Below are positions 39,955 to 48,326 of a DNA stretch of 64,000 bases, piece by piece (the stretch's first letter is position 1; every line of letters begins with the position of its first letter). Where the stretch lies: contig NZ_JBLKNX010000017.1 in NCBI RefSeq assembly GCF_051414055.1, positions 1 to 64,000 on the forward strand, read 5' to 3'. The position numbers and the translations under genes were made by a program. Source of the DNA: Halosimplex halobium. GTDB taxonomy: Archaea > Halobacteriota > Halobacteria > Halobacteriales > Haloarculaceae. The notes under the pieces were generated by a model. It was not told where the DNA came from and did not search any database. It worked only from the letters and a program-made list of their open reading frames with translations.

Positions 39955-40373
39955 GTTCAGAGTACCAGATCGGTCACGAGGGTGAGTTCACCTACCGTGG
40001 CCACACGCTCGAGGAACTGCAGGAGATGGACCTCGAGGACGTCGCGGAACTGCTGCCCGCTCGACAGCGGCGAAGTATCACGCGTGGCCTCTCCGTCGAG
40101 AAGGAGAAGCTGCTCGAAGAGGCCCGCGAGGCCGGCGAGGAGGAGACGGCCAACGACCCCATCCGCACGCACCTGCGCGACATGCCGATCGTGCCGGAGA
40201 TGGTCGGGCTGACCTTCGCCGTCTACACCGGCCAGAGCTTCGAGCGAGTGAAGGTCGAGCCGGAGATGCTCGGCCACTACCTCGGCGAGTTCCAGCTGAC
40301 ACGGACCTCCGTCGAGCACGGCCAGGCCGGCATCGGGGCCACGCGCTCCTCGAAGTTCGTACCGCTCAAATAA
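39951..40373 (+). CDS. rps19: Ribosomal protein S19 (uS19), 140 aa
   Basis: The archaeal S19 with an N-terminal extension (YQIGHEGEFTYRGHTLEELQEMDLEDVAELLPARQRRS) and the conserved core RTHLRDMPIVPEMVGLTFAVYTGQSF...GHYLGEF. It sits in the head of the small subunit near the A site. It overlaps L2 by 4 bp and is 1 bp from L22. Confidence 0.97.
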   Translation: MSSEYQIGHEGEFTYRGHTLEELQEMDLEDVAELLPARQRRSITRGLSVEKEKLLEEAREAGEEETANDPIRTHLRDMPIVPEMVGLTFAVYTGQSFERVKVEPEMLGHYLGEFQLTRTSVEHGQAGIGATRSSKFVPLK

Positions 40374-40374
40374 C

Positions 40375-40842
40375 ATGGGAATCAGCTACTCAGTCGACGC
40401 CGACCCGGAGACAACGGCGAAAGCGATGCTTCGGGAGCGTCAGATGAGCCACAAGCACAGCAAGGCCATCGCCCGCGAGATCAAGGGGAAGACGGCCGCC
40501 GAGGCCGTCGAGTACCTCGAGGCGGTCATCGCCGAAGAGCAGTCGGTGCCCTTCCGCGAGCACAACTCGGGCGTCGGCCACCGCAAGGACATCGACGGCT
40601 GGGACGCCGGCCGCTACCCCGAGAAGGCCAGCGAGGGCTTCCTCGACCTGCTCGAGAACGCCGTCGGCAACGCCGACGAGCAGGGCTTCGACGGCGAGTC
40701 GATGGAGATCATGCACGTCGCCGCCCACAAGGTCGGCGAGTCCCAGGGTCGCAAGCCCCGCGCGATGGGCCGAGCGAGCCCCTGGAACTCCCCGCAGGTC
40801 GACGTGGAACTGATCCTCGAAGAGCCGGAGGTCGAGGAATAA
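40375..40842 (+). CDS. rpl22: Ribosomal protein L22 (uL22), 155 aa
   Basis: MGISYSVDADPETTAKAMLRERQMSHKHSKAIAREIKGKTAAEAVEYLEAV and the tunnel loop HKVGESQGRKPRAMGRASPWNSPQVDVELIL are diagnostic of archaeal L22, which lines the exit tunnel. Its stop overlaps the S3 start by one base (TAATG). Confidence 0.97.
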   Translation: MGISYSVDADPETTAKAMLRERQMSHKHSKAIAREIKGKTAAEAVEYLEAVIAEEQSVPFREHNSGVGHRKDIDGWDAGRYPEKASEGFLDLLENAVGNADEQGFDGESMEIMHVAAHKVGESQGRKPRAMGRASPWNSPQVDVELILEEPEVEE

Positions 40843-41819
40843 TGGCCGACGAACAGCAGTTCATCGAGGACGGCCTCCAGCGGACCCAGATCGACGAGTT
40901 CTTCCAGGACGAACTGGGCCGCGCGGGCTACGGCGGCATGGAGGTCGCCAAGACCCCGATGGGCACCCAGATCGTCCTCAAGGCCGAGAAGCCCGGCATG
41001 GTCATCGGCAAGGGCGGGAAGAACATCCGCAAGATCACGACGGAGCTCGAGGAGCGGTTCGACCTCGAGGACCCGCAGGTCGACGTCCAGGAGGTCGACG
41101 AGCCGGACCTGAACGCCCGGATCGTCGCCGACCGCCTGGCGAACGCCCTCGAACGCGGCTGGTACTTCCGGAAGGCCGGTCACACCACGATCGACCGGAT
41201 CATGGAGTCCGGCGCGAAGGGCGCCGAGATCGTCCTCTCGGGGAAGGTCACGGGCGCCCGCTCGCGCGTGGAGAAGTTCAACCGCGGGTACATCAAGCAC
41301 AACGGTGAGCCCGCCGAGAACATCGTCGACCACGGGATCGGCACCGCGGTCATGAAGCTCGGCACCATCGGGGTGCAGGTGAAGATCATCCCGCCGGACG
41401 CCGAACTCCCCGACGACTTCGAGGTCTACGAGGACATGGAAGTCGAGGACTACGTCGAGGACGTCGACGACGAGTCCGTCGAGGAGCTCCTCGAGGGCGA
41501 ACCCGAGGAGGCCGACGCCGAACAGGTCACCGAGCCGGAGACCGACGACGAGCCGGCCGAGCCGGAGGTCGACGAGGAGGTCATCGAGGAGGCCGCCGAG
41601 GAGACCGAGGAGTTCGACGACGTGGACGTGCCCGACGAGGAGGACATCGAGGACGAACTCGAGGACCTCGACGAGGCCGTCGACGAGGAGCTCGACGAGG
41701 AGACCGAGGCGGAAGCCGAGGAGCTCGTCGAGGAGATGGAAGACGCGGACGAGGACTCCGAGGCCGACGCGGCCGACGATGACTCCGACGCAGACGACGC
41801 CGAGGAGGGTGAGCAATGA
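40842..41819 (+). CDS. rps3: Ribosomal protein S3 (uS3) with very long acidic tail, 325 aa
   Basis: The KH domain (about 15-95, with GMVIGKGGKNIRKI) and the S3 C-terminal domain (about 95-195) are intact; the small-subunit protein lies at the mRNA entry channel. Residues about 205-325 are an almost purely Asp/Glu/Ala/Val tail, longer than in most relatives. A gagggtgag run near the stop serves as Shine-Dalgarno for L29, whose ATG overlaps the stop codon. Confidence 0.97.
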   Translation: MADEQQFIEDGLQRTQIDEFFQDELGRAGYGGMEVAKTPMGTQIVLKAEKPGMVIGKGGKNIRKITTELEERFDLEDPQVDVQEVDEPDLNARIVADRLANALERGWYFRKAGHTTIDRIMESGAKGAEIVLSGKVTGARSRVEKFNRGYIKHNGEPAENIVDHGIGTAVMKLGTIGVQVKIIPPDAELPDDFEVYEDMEVEDYVEDVDDESVEELLEGEPEEADAEQVTEPETDDEPAEPEVDEEVIEEAAEETEEFDDVDVPDEEDIEDELEDLDEAVDEELDEETEAEAEELVEEMEDADEDSEADAADDDSDADDAEEGEQ

Positions 41820-42031
41820 CCGTCCTCCACACCGAGGAGATCCGCGACATGACGCCCGCCGAGCGGGAGGCGGAGCTCGAAGAGCTGGAGACGGAGCTGC
41901 TGAACGACCGGGCCGTCAAGGCCGCGGGCGGCGCCCCGGAGAATCCGGGTCGCATCAAGGAGCTCCGGAAGGCCATCGCGCGGATCAAGACCATTCAGCG
42001 CGAAGAAGGCGACCTCGAGGAGTCCGAATAA
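41816..42031 (+). CDS. rpl29: Ribosomal protein L29 (uL29), 71 aa
   Basis: IRDMTPAEREAELEELETELLNDRAVKAAGGAPENPGRIKELRKAIARIKTIQRE is the two-helix L29 near the tunnel exit. It overlaps S3 by 4 bp and shares one base with the RNase P gene start (TAATG). Confidence 0.97.
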   Translation: MTVLHTEEIRDMTPAEREAELEELETELLNDRAVKAAGGAPENPGRIKELRKAIARIKTIQREEGDLEESE

Positions 42032-42387
42032 TGCCGCTGACACCCGAGACGCTGGCGAGACACGAACTGGTCGGGCTGGCGGCCCGCGTCCGCGCGGGCG
42101 ACAACCCCGACCTGCTCGGTATCGAGGGGCAGGTCGTCGCGGAGACGACCAACACCCTCGGGGTCGAGCGCGAGGGCAGCGAGTCCTCGGAGCGAGCGGA
42201 CAGCGGGTCCGCCGAGCGAGCGGATCGGGTGGCGACGGTCCCCAAGGCGGGGACAACCTTCGAGTTCACGCTTCCCGCGGGGGCGGGCGACGCCTCGGCC
42301 GGAGAGGTCGTGACCGTCGAAGGGCGCAGGCTGGTCGCACGGCCTGCACGACGAACGGAGAAATCTGGTGATAGCAAATGGCGCTAG
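42031..42387 (+). CDS. rnp1: Ribonuclease P protein component 1 (Rpp29/Pop4), 118 aa
   Basis: MPLTPETLARHELVGLAARVRAGDNPDLLGIEGQVVAETTNTLGV opens the Sm-like Rpp29 fold; TVPKAGTTFEFTL and VVTVEGRRLVARPARRTEKSGDSKWR complete it. It is a protein subunit of archaeal RNase P, which matures tRNA 5' ends. Two near-identical Ser/Glu/Arg/Ala stretches (SESSERADSGSAERADR, about 50-66) form an insert. The gene sits between L29 and S17 as in other archaea and overlaps S17 by 10 bp. Confidence 0.94.
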   Translation: MPLTPETLARHELVGLAARVRAGDNPDLLGIEGQVVAETTNTLGVEREGSESSERADSGSAERADRVATVPKAGTTFEFTLPAGAGDASAGEVVTVEGRRLVARPARRTEKSGDSKWR

Positions 42388-42704
42388 GATTGAACGTACA
42401 AGAACCCGACGCGGCCTGTGACGACGAGAACTGCCCGTTCCACGGCACCCTTTCGGTGCGCGGGCAGACGCTCGAGGGCACAGTCGCGTCGACCGACATG
42501 GACAAGACCGTCGTCGTCGAGCGAGAGTACGACGTGCCGGTGCCGAAATACGACCGCCTGATGAAACGGCGGAGCCGTGTTCCGGCCCACGCACCCGAGT
42601 GTCTCGACCTCGACGAGGGCGATACAGTGACGATCGCGGAGTGTCGACCGCTCTCGAAGACGAAGAGCCACGTCGTGGTCTCCCGCGCGGGAGGTGACGA
42701 CTGA
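42378..42704 (+). CDS. rps17: Ribosomal protein S17 (uS17), 108 aa
   Basis: LNVQEPDAACDDENCPFHGTLSVRGQTLEGTVASTDMDKTVVVEREYDVPVPKYDRLMKRRSRVPAHAPECL is archaeal S17, a primary 16S rRNA binder. The C-terminal codons for GGDD contain ggaggtga (42690-42697), 6 nt from the L14 ATG. The stop overlaps that ATG by one base. Confidence 0.97.
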   Translation: MALGLNVQEPDAACDDENCPFHGTLSVRGQTLEGTVASTDMDKTVVVEREYDVPVPKYDRLMKRRSRVPAHAPECLDLDEGDTVTIAECRPLSKTKSHVVVSRAGGDD

Positions 42705-43102
42705 TGGAGGCGATGAAGGCAGACGTGACCCAGGGCCTGGAGAAGGGCTCGCTGATCAACTGCGCCGACAACACCGGCGCACGCGAGCTGAAGGTCATCT
42801 CCATCGCCGGCTACTCGGGAGCGAAGAACCGCCATCCGAAGGCGGGTATCGGTGACAAGATCACCGTCTCGGTCACGAAGGGGACCCCGGAGATGCGGCG
42901 GCAGGTGCTGGAGGCGGTCGTCGTCCGCCAGCGCAAGCCGATCCGCCGCCCGGACGGCACCCGCGTGAAGTTCGAGGACAACGCGGCGGTCGTCGTCGAC
43001 GACAACGAGGACCCCCGCGGGACCGAACTCAAAGGACCGATCGCCCGCGAGGTCGCGGAGCGATTCGGGTCGGTCGCCTCGACGGCGACGATGATAGTAT
43101 GA
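42704..43102 (+). CDS. rpl14: Ribosomal protein L14 (uL14), 132 aa
   Basis: GSLINCADNTGARELKVISIAGYSGAKNRHPKAGIGDKITVSVTKGTPEMRRQVLEAVVVRQRKPIRRPDG is archaeal L14, at the subunit interface where initiation factor 6 binds. It has a good Shine-Dalgarno (ggaggtga) and overlaps L24 by 4 bp. Confidence 0.98.
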   Translation: MEAMKADVTQGLEKGSLINCADNTGARELKVISIAGYSGAKNRHPKAGIGDKITVSVTKGTPEMRRQVLEAVVVRQRKPIRRPDGTRVKFEDNAAVVVDDNEDPRGTELKGPIAREVAERFGSVASTATMIV

Positions 43103-43461
43103 GCGAGCAACCACGCAAACAGCGGACGGATGACGCTACGGCGCCGCTGCACGAGCGCCACGAGAAGGTCCGGGCGACCCTGTCGCAGGACCTCCGTGAC
43201 GAGTACGGGCAGCGCAACGTGCGCGTCAACGAGGGCGACACGGTCGAGGTGCTGCGCGGCGACTTCGCCGGCGAGACCGGCGAGGTCGTCGACGTGGACC
43301 TCTCCGAGACCGCGGTCAGGGTCGAGGACGTGACGGTCGAGGCCGCGGACGGGGAGGAGGTTCCCCGTCCGGTCGACGCCTCGAACCTGCGGGTCACGGA
43401 CCTGAACCTCGAGGACGACCGGCGCCAGCAGCGTCTCGAATCGGAGGAGGACAGCGCATGA
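43099..43461 (+). CDS. rpl24: Ribosomal protein L24 (uL24), 120 aa
   Basis: SEQPRKQRTDDATAPLHERHEKVRATLSQDLRDEYGQRNVRVNEGDTVEVLRGDFAGETGEVV contains the KOW motif (about 45-75) of archaeal L24, one of two assembly initiators of the large subunit. The C terminus is acidic. It overlaps S4e by 4 bp. Confidence 0.97.
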   Translation: MSEQPRKQRTDDATAPLHERHEKVRATLSQDLRDEYGQRNVRVNEGDTVEVLRGDFAGETGEVVDVDLSETAVRVEDVTVEAADGEEVPRPVDASNLRVTDLNLEDDRRQQRLESEEDSA

Positions 43462-44222
43462 CGAAACATCAGAAGCGACTCTCGGTGCCGAACAGCTGGC
43501 CGATCGAGCGCAAGACCGAGACGTTCACCGTCAAGGCCGACGCCGGCCCGCACGGCGAGGCGGGGGTGCCCCTGCTCATCGTCCTGCGGGACGTGCTCGG
43601 CTACGCGGACAGCCGCAAGGAGGCCCGCTACGCCTTAGAGCAGGACAGCGTCCTGATCAACGGCAAGGCGGTCTCCGACGAGGAGCGTCCGGTCGGGATG
43701 TTCGACATCCTGGCGTTCGTCGAGCGAGAGGAGTACTACCGCGTGTTCCCCGGCGAGGGCGGTCGGCTCTCGCTGACCCCCATCGACGAGGAGGCCGCGG
43801 ACTCCACGCTCGGCAAGATCGTGAACAAGAAGACGGTGCCCGGCGGCGACGTGCAGCTGACCCTGCACGACGGCCAGACGCTGGTCGTCGACGAGGGCGC
43901 CCCCTACGACGGCGGCGACTCCGTGGTCGTCTCGAACGACGACGGCGAGATCGTCGCCCACTTCGAGTACGAGGAGGGCGCGCTGGTGACGGCGGTCGAC
44001 GGCGCCCATGCGGGCGAGGTCGGCACCGTCGACGAGATCCAGGTCACGCCCGGCAGCGCCTCCAACAACGTGATCGTCGAGCAGGACGAGGGCGGCTTCG
44101 AGACGGTCGAGGAGTACGTCGTCGTCATCGACGAGAACTTCACCGACGACGAGGGCGAGGGCCCCGAGGACGCGACCGCCGAGGCCGCGGCCGACGTCGA
44201 GGAGGGAGGTGACGACGAATGA
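43458..44222 (+). CDS. rps4e: Ribosomal protein S4e (eS4), 254 aa
   Basis: MTKHQKRLSVPNSWPIERKTETFTVKADAGPHGEAGVPLLIVLRDVLGYADSRKEARYALEQDSVLINGKAV shows the archaeal/eukaryotic S4e with its S4-like RNA-binding domain, central domain and KOW domain. The C terminus carries an acidic tail of about 20 residues ending GGDDE. The codons for that tail include ggaggtga (44205-44212), 6 nt from the L5 ATG. Confidence 0.97.
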   Translation: MTKHQKRLSVPNSWPIERKTETFTVKADAGPHGEAGVPLLIVLRDVLGYADSRKEARYALEQDSVLINGKAVSDEERPVGMFDILAFVEREEYYRVFPGEGGRLSLTPIDEEAADSTLGKIVNKKTVPGGDVQLTLHDGQTLVVDEGAPYDGGDSVVVSNDDGEIVAHFEYEEGALVTAVDGAHAGEVGTVDEIQVTPGSASNNVIVEQDEGGFETVEEYVVVIDENFTDDEGEGPEDATAEAAADVEEGGDDE

Positions 44223-44752
44223 GTTCGGAGAGCGAATCCGGCGGCGACTTCCACGAGATGCGCGAGCCGCGCGTCGAGAAGGTCGTCGTCCACATGGGCG
44301 TCGGCGAGGGCGGCCGCGAACTGGCGGACGCCGAGGAGATCCTGGCCGACGTGGCCGGGCAACAGCCGGTCCGCACGCAGGCCCAGGCGACCGTCGGCGA
44401 GTTCGGCATCCGCCAGGGCGACCCGATCGGCGCGAAGGTCACGCTGCGCGACGACGAGGCCCACGAGTTCCTCGAGACGGCGCTGGGGCTGGTCGACCTG
44501 TCGGAGTCGCAGTTCGACGACACGGGTAACTTCAGCTTCGGCGTCGAGGAACACACCGACTTCCCGAGCCAGGAGTACGACCCGAACACCGGCATCTACG
44601 GGCTGGACGTGACGGTCAACCTGGTCCGGCCGGGCTACCGCGTATCGAAGCGAGACAAGGCGTCCCGACAGATCCCGTCGAGCCACCGGCTGGACGTGGC
44701 GGACGCGGTCGCGTTCGTCGAGGGGACGTTCGACGTGGAGGTGAGCGAATGA
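44219..44752 (+). CDS. rpl5: Ribosomal protein L5 (uL5), 177 aa
   Basis: FHEMREPRVEKVVVHMGVGEGGRELADAEEILADVAGQQPVRTQAQATVGEFGIRQGDPIGAKVTLR is archaeal L5, which binds 5S rRNA and contacts S13 and P-site tRNA. Overlaps of 4 bp on both sides (S4e and S14) show tight coupling. Confidence 0.98.
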   Translation: MSSESESGGDFHEMREPRVEKVVVHMGVGEGGRELADAEEILADVAGQQPVRTQAQATVGEFGIRQGDPIGAKVTLRDDEAHEFLETALGLVDLSESQFDDTGNFSFGVEEHTDFPSQEYDPNTGIYGLDVTVNLVRPGYRVSKRDKASRQIPSSHRLDVADAVAFVEGTFDVEVSE

Positions 44753-44931
44753 GCGAGAGCGAATCAGAGTCCGAGCAGACTGGCGAGCAGGTTGCAAAGC
44801 GGACCGGCCAGCTGGAGTCCTGCCAGCGCTGCGGGCGCGAGCAGGGACTGGTCGGCAAGTACGACATCTGGCTGTGTCGCCAGTGCTTCCGAGAGATCTC
44901 GCGAAGCATGGGATTCAGGAAGTATTCATGA
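44749..44931 (+). CDS. rps14: Ribosomal protein S14 (uS14), zinc-binding, 60 aa
   Basis: A Glu/Ser-rich N terminus (about 1-14) precedes the zinc ribbon C25, C28, C43, C46 in SCQRCGREQGLVGKYDIWLCRQCFREI. The small-subunit head protein is of the zinc-containing type. The stop overlaps the S8 ATG. Confidence 0.97.
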   Translation: MSESESESEQTGEQVAKRTGQLESCQRCGREQGLVGKYDIWLCRQCFREISRSMGFRKYS

Positions 44932-45320
44932 CAGGAAACGACCCACTCGCCAACGCACTCTCGGGGCTCGACAACGCCGAGAGCGTCGGGCATCTCGACC
45001 ACGAGGTAGAACCCGCCTCGAACGAGATCGGCAGCGTGCTCGAGGTCTTCTACGACCGCGGGTACATCGACGGCTTCGAGTTCGTCGACGACGGCAAGGC
45101 CGGCAAGTTCGAGGTCGAACTGAAAGGAGCGATCAACGAATGTGGCCCGGTCACGCCCCGCTACTCGGCGGGCGCCGACGAGTTCGAGAAGTGGGAGAAG
45201 CGCTTTCTCCCCGCCCGCGACTACGGGACGCTCGTCGTCACGACCAGCCACGGGATCATGAGCCACTACGAGGCCCGCGACGAGGGCATCGGTGGCCAGG
45301 TCATCGCGTACGTATACTGA
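44928..45320 (+). CDS. rps8: Ribosomal protein S8 (uS8), 130 aa
   Basis: MTGNDPLANALSGLDNAESVGHLDHEVEPASNEIGSVLEVFYDRGYIDGFEFVDD and SHGIMSHYEARDEGIGGQVIAYVY are archaeal S8, a primary 16S rRNA binder in the platform. The ATG at 44928 overlaps the S14 stop; the 3' end is 2 bp from L6. Confidence 0.97.
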   Translation: MTGNDPLANALSGLDNAESVGHLDHEVEPASNEIGSVLEVFYDRGYIDGFEFVDDGKAGKFEVELKGAINECGPVTPRYSAGADEFEKWEKRFLPARDYGTLVVTTSHGIMSHYEARDEGIGGQVIAYVY

Positions 45321-45322
45321 CA

Positions 45323-45859
45323 ATGCCACGCACAGAACTACAGATTCCAGACGAGGCGAGCGCCGAGATGGACCATCTCGAACTCACAGTCGAGGGTCCG
45401 AACGGGAGCGTGACCCGACGGCTCTGGTACCCCGACGTGTCGGTCTCGGTCGACGGCGACGCCGTCGTCATCGAGAGCGACGAGGACGACGCCAGGACGA
45501 TGTCGACGCTGGGGACCTTCGAGAGCCACGTTCGGAACATGTTCCACGGCGTGACCGAGGGCTGGGAGTACGAGATGGAGGTCTTCTACTCCCACTTCCC
45601 GATGCAGGTCGACGTCGAGGGCGACGAGGTCGTCATCGAGAACTTCCTCGGGGAGCGCGCCCCGCGCCGCACCGATATCCACGGGGACACCGACGTGTCC
45701 GTCTCCGAGGAGACGATCACGCTGTCCGGCCCCGACGTGGAAGCCGTCGGCCAGACGGCGGCGGACATCGAACAGCTGACCCGCGTCACGGACAAGGACG
45801 TTCGCGTCTTCCAGGACGGGGTCTACATCACGAACAAGCCCACACGAGGTGACGCCTGA
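45323..45859 (+). CDS. rpl6: Ribosomal protein L6 (uL6), 178 aa
   Basis: PRTELQIPDEASAEMDHLELTVEGPNGSVTRRLWYPDVSVSVDGDAVVIESD and VFQDGVYITNKPTRGDA cover both L6 domains, located near the sarcin-ricin loop. The 3' codons contain gaggtga (45846-45852), 6 nt ahead of the L32e ATG, which overlaps the stop by one base. Confidence 0.98.
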   Translation: MPRTELQIPDEASAEMDHLELTVEGPNGSVTRRLWYPDVSVSVDGDAVVIESDEDDARTMSTLGTFESHVRNMFHGVTEGWEYEMEVFYSHFPMQVDVEGDEVVIENFLGERAPRRTDIHGDTDVSVSEETITLSGPDVEAVGQTAADIEQLTRVTDKDVRVFQDGVYITNKPTRGDA

Positions 45860-46707
45860 TGGCAGACGAGACACCAGACAACGACCCCGGCGACGAAGCC
45901 AACGCCGACGAGGAGGGCCTCCCGCAGAAGGAGGCCGCCGACGAGGAGCTCGACGAGCCCGAGCCGGCCGAAGACGAGGAGGACCTCGTCGAGGACGCCG
46001 AGGACGACGAGGAGTTCGAGGAGCTCGAGGACATCAGCGGCGTCGGGCCCTCGCGGGCCTCCGACCTCGAAGACGCCGGCTACGAGACGGTCGACGACGT
46101 GCGCGCTGCCAGCCAGGAAGAGCTCGCCGACGTGGTGGGCAACGCACTGGCGGCCCGCATCAAGGCCGACGTCGGCGGCCTCGAGGTCGCCGAGGAGACC
46201 GAGGCCGAGGTCGAGGAGGAAGAGACCGAGGAAGCCGAGGAAGAGGAGCCGGCCGAGGACGTCGAGACGGAGATGCGCCCGCGCATCGAGGTCGACTTCG
46301 AGCCGGACATCGACGAGAACACCGAGCGGCTGCTCGACGAGCGGCGGTCGAAGAGCATGCCGAAGTTCAACCGCCAGGACCACCACAAGAAAAAGCGCGT
46401 CTCGAAGTCGTGGCGCAAGCCCCGCGGGACGCTCTCGAAACAGCGGATCGGCATCAAGGGCAAGGGCGACACCGTCCAGGCGGGCTTCCGCACGCCGAAA
46501 GCGGTGCGCGGCCTGCACCCCTCGGGCTTCGAGGAGGTCCGCGTCCACAACGTCGACGACCTCGAGGACGTGGACGGCGACACCCAGGCCGTCCGCATCG
46601 CCTCGAAGGTCGGCGGTCGCAAGCGCGAGCGCATCGAAGACGAGGCCGAGGACCGGCAGATCAAGGTCCTCAACCCCACCTACGAGGAGGTCGAAGTCGA
46701 TGACTGA
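45859..46707 (+). CDS. rpl32e: Ribosomal protein L32e (eL32) with N-terminal HhH extension, 282 aa
   Basis: The L32e core is C-terminal (about 135-255, KFNRQDHHKKKRVSKSWRKPRGTLSKQRIGIKGKGDTVQAGFRTPKAVRGLHPSGF). The first 130 residues are an acidic extension including a helix-hairpin-helix-like domain (about 50-95, DISGVGPSRASDLEDAGYETVDDVRAAS). This extension, absent from most archaeal L32e, is typical of haloarchaea; it may be disordered or contact rRNA on the surface. It overlaps L19e by 8 bp. Confidence 0.97.
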   Translation: MADETPDNDPGDEANADEEGLPQKEAADEELDEPEPAEDEEDLVEDAEDDEEFEELEDISGVGPSRASDLEDAGYETVDDVRAASQEELADVVGNALAARIKADVGGLEVAEETEAEVEEEETEEAEEEEPAEDVETEMRPRIEVDFEPDIDENTERLLDERRSKSMPKFNRQDHHKKKRVSKSWRKPRGTLSKQRIGIKGKGDTVQAGFRTPKAVRGLHPSGFEEVRVHNVDDLEDVDGDTQAVRIASKVGGRKRERIEDEAEDRQIKVLNPTYEEVEVDD

Positions 46708-47137
46708 CCTGAGCGCACAGAAGCGAATGGCGGCCGACGTGCTGGACGTCGGCGAGAACAAGGTCTGGCTCGATCCGGAACGCCAGGGCGAACTCGCGGA
46801 CGCCATCACGCGCGAGGACATCCGCGAGCTCGTCGACGAGGGAGCGATCCGCGCGGAGGCGCCGAAGGGCAACTCCCGCGGTCGCGCCCGCGAGCGACAG
46901 GAGAAACGCGCCTACGGTCACCAGAAGGGACAGGGGTCCCGGAAGGGGACCGCGGGCGGCCGAGAGAACGAGAAGGACAAGTGGGAATCGCAGATCCGCG
47001 CACAGCGCGAGAAGCTCCGCGAGCTGCGCGATTCCGGCGAGATCTCGAAGTCTCGCTACCGCGAACTCTACGACCGCGCGAGCGGCGGGGAGTTCGACAG
47101 CGTCGCGGACATCGAACGAACACTGGAGGACAACTAA
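46700..47137 (+). CDS. rpl19e: Ribosomal protein L19e (eL19), 145 aa
   Basis: LSAQKRMAADVLDVGENKVWLDPERQGELADAITREDIRELVDEGAIRAEAPKGNSRGRARERQEKRAYGHQKGQGSRKGTAGGREN is archaeal L19e, with its long helix forming an intersubunit bridge. The TAA stop overlaps the L18 ATG by one base. Confidence 0.98.
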   Translation: MTDLSAQKRMAADVLDVGENKVWLDPERQGELADAITREDIRELVDEGAIRAEAPKGNSRGRARERQEKRAYGHQKGQGSRKGTAGGRENEKDKWESQIRAQREKLRELRDSGEISKSRYRELYDRASGGEFDSVADIERTLEDN

Positions 47138-47697
47138 TGGCGACAGGACCACGCTACACGGTGCCGATGCGGCGTCGCCGCGAGGCCCGAACGGACTACC
47201 ATCAGAGGTTGCGCCTGCTGAAATCCGGCAAACCGCGCCTGGTCGCTCGAAAGAGCAACCGGCACGTCACGGCGCAGCTGATCACCACCGGACCGAGCGG
47301 CGACGAGACGGTCGCGAGCGCGCACTCGAGCGACCTCGAGGAGTACGGCTGGGAGGCGCCGACGGGCAACATGCCCGCGGCCTACCTGACCGGCGTCCTC
47401 GCGGGGCTGCGCGCGAAGGAGGCCGGCCTCGACGAGGCCGTCCTCGACATCGGCCTCAACTCCCCGACGCCGGGTAGCAAAGTATTCGCGGTACAGGAAG
47501 GTGCAATCGACGCGGGACTCGACGTTCCCCACAACGACAGCGTACTCGCGGACTGGTCGCGCACGCGCGGCGAGCACATCGCCGAGTACGCCGAGCAGCT
47601 CGACGACGGGCTGTACGGCGGGGACTTCGACGCAACGGACCTACCGGAGCACTTCGACGACATGCGAGAACAACTGCTGGAGGCGGATGAACTATGA
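47137..47697 (+). CDS. rpl18: Ribosomal protein L18 (uL18), 186 aa
   Basis: TGPRYTVPMRRRREARTDYHQRLRLLKSGKPRLVARKSNRHVTAQLITTGPSGDETVASAHSSDL is archaeal L18, the 5S rRNA-binding protein of the central protuberance. The start ATG at 47137 shares a base with the L19e stop; the end overlaps S5 by 4 bp. Confidence 0.98.
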   Translation: MATGPRYTVPMRRRREARTDYHQRLRLLKSGKPRLVARKSNRHVTAQLITTGPSGDETVASAHSSDLEEYGWEAPTGNMPAAYLTGVLAGLRAKEAGLDEAVLDIGLNSPTPGSKVFAVQEGAIDAGLDVPHNDSVLADWSRTRGEHIAEYAEQLDDGLYGGDFDATDLPEHFDDMREQLLEADEL

Positions 47698-48326
47698 GTA
47701 ACGGCTGGGAGCCTCGCACACGGCTCGGCCACGCGGTCGCCGAGGGCGAGATCGACTCGATGCAGGACGCCCTCAACTCCGGCCTGCCGCTCAAGGAACC
47801 GGAGATCGTCGACCAGCTCGTCCCAGGGCTGGAAGACGAGGTGCTGGACATCAACATGGTCCAGCGCATGACCGACTCGGGCCGACGCGTGAAGTTCCGC
47901 TGCGTGGTCGTCGTGGGCAACCGCGACGGCCTCGTCGGCTACGCGGAGGGCCGCGACGACCAGGTCGGCGGCGCCATCCAGAAGGCCATCGAGGTGGCGA
48001 AGCTGAACCTCATCGACGTCTCGCGGGGCTGCGGGTCCTGGGAGTGTGGCTGTGGGCGCCCCCACACCGTCGCGCTCCGGACGACCGGCAAGGCCGGCAG
48101 CGTCGAGGTCGAACTCCAGCCCGCCCCGCGCGGGCTCGGGCTCGCGGGCGGAGAGACCGTCCGCCACGTGCTCGAACTCGCGGGCATCGAGGACATCTGG
48201 ACGCGCTCGTCGGGCAACACCCGCACGACGGTCAACTTCGCGAAGGCGACGTTCAACGCGCTCCAGAACACCGCCGAGGCCCGCGTCCCCCAGGAGACCT
48301 GGGAGAAGCGCGAGGTGATCGAGTGA
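47694..48326 (+). CDS. rps5: Ribosomal protein S5 (uS5), 210 aa
   Basis: The double-stranded-RNA-binding domain (about 45-110, DINMVQRMTDSGRRVKFRCVVVVGNRDGLVGYAEGR) and the C-terminal domain with GCGSWECGCGRPHTVALRTTGKAGSVEVEL identify archaeal S5, important for decoding accuracy. The cysteine cluster CGSWECGCG is an archaeal feature. The stop overlaps the L30 ATG by one base. Confidence 0.98.
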   Translation: MSNGWEPRTRLGHAVAEGEIDSMQDALNSGLPLKEPEIVDQLVPGLEDEVLDINMVQRMTDSGRRVKFRCVVVVGNRDGLVGYAEGRDDQVGGAIQKAIEVAKLNLIDVSRGCGSWECGCGRPHTVALRTTGKAGSVEVELQPAPRGLGLAGGETVRHVLELAGIEDIWTRSSGNTRTTVNFAKATFNALQNTAEARVPQETWEKREVIE

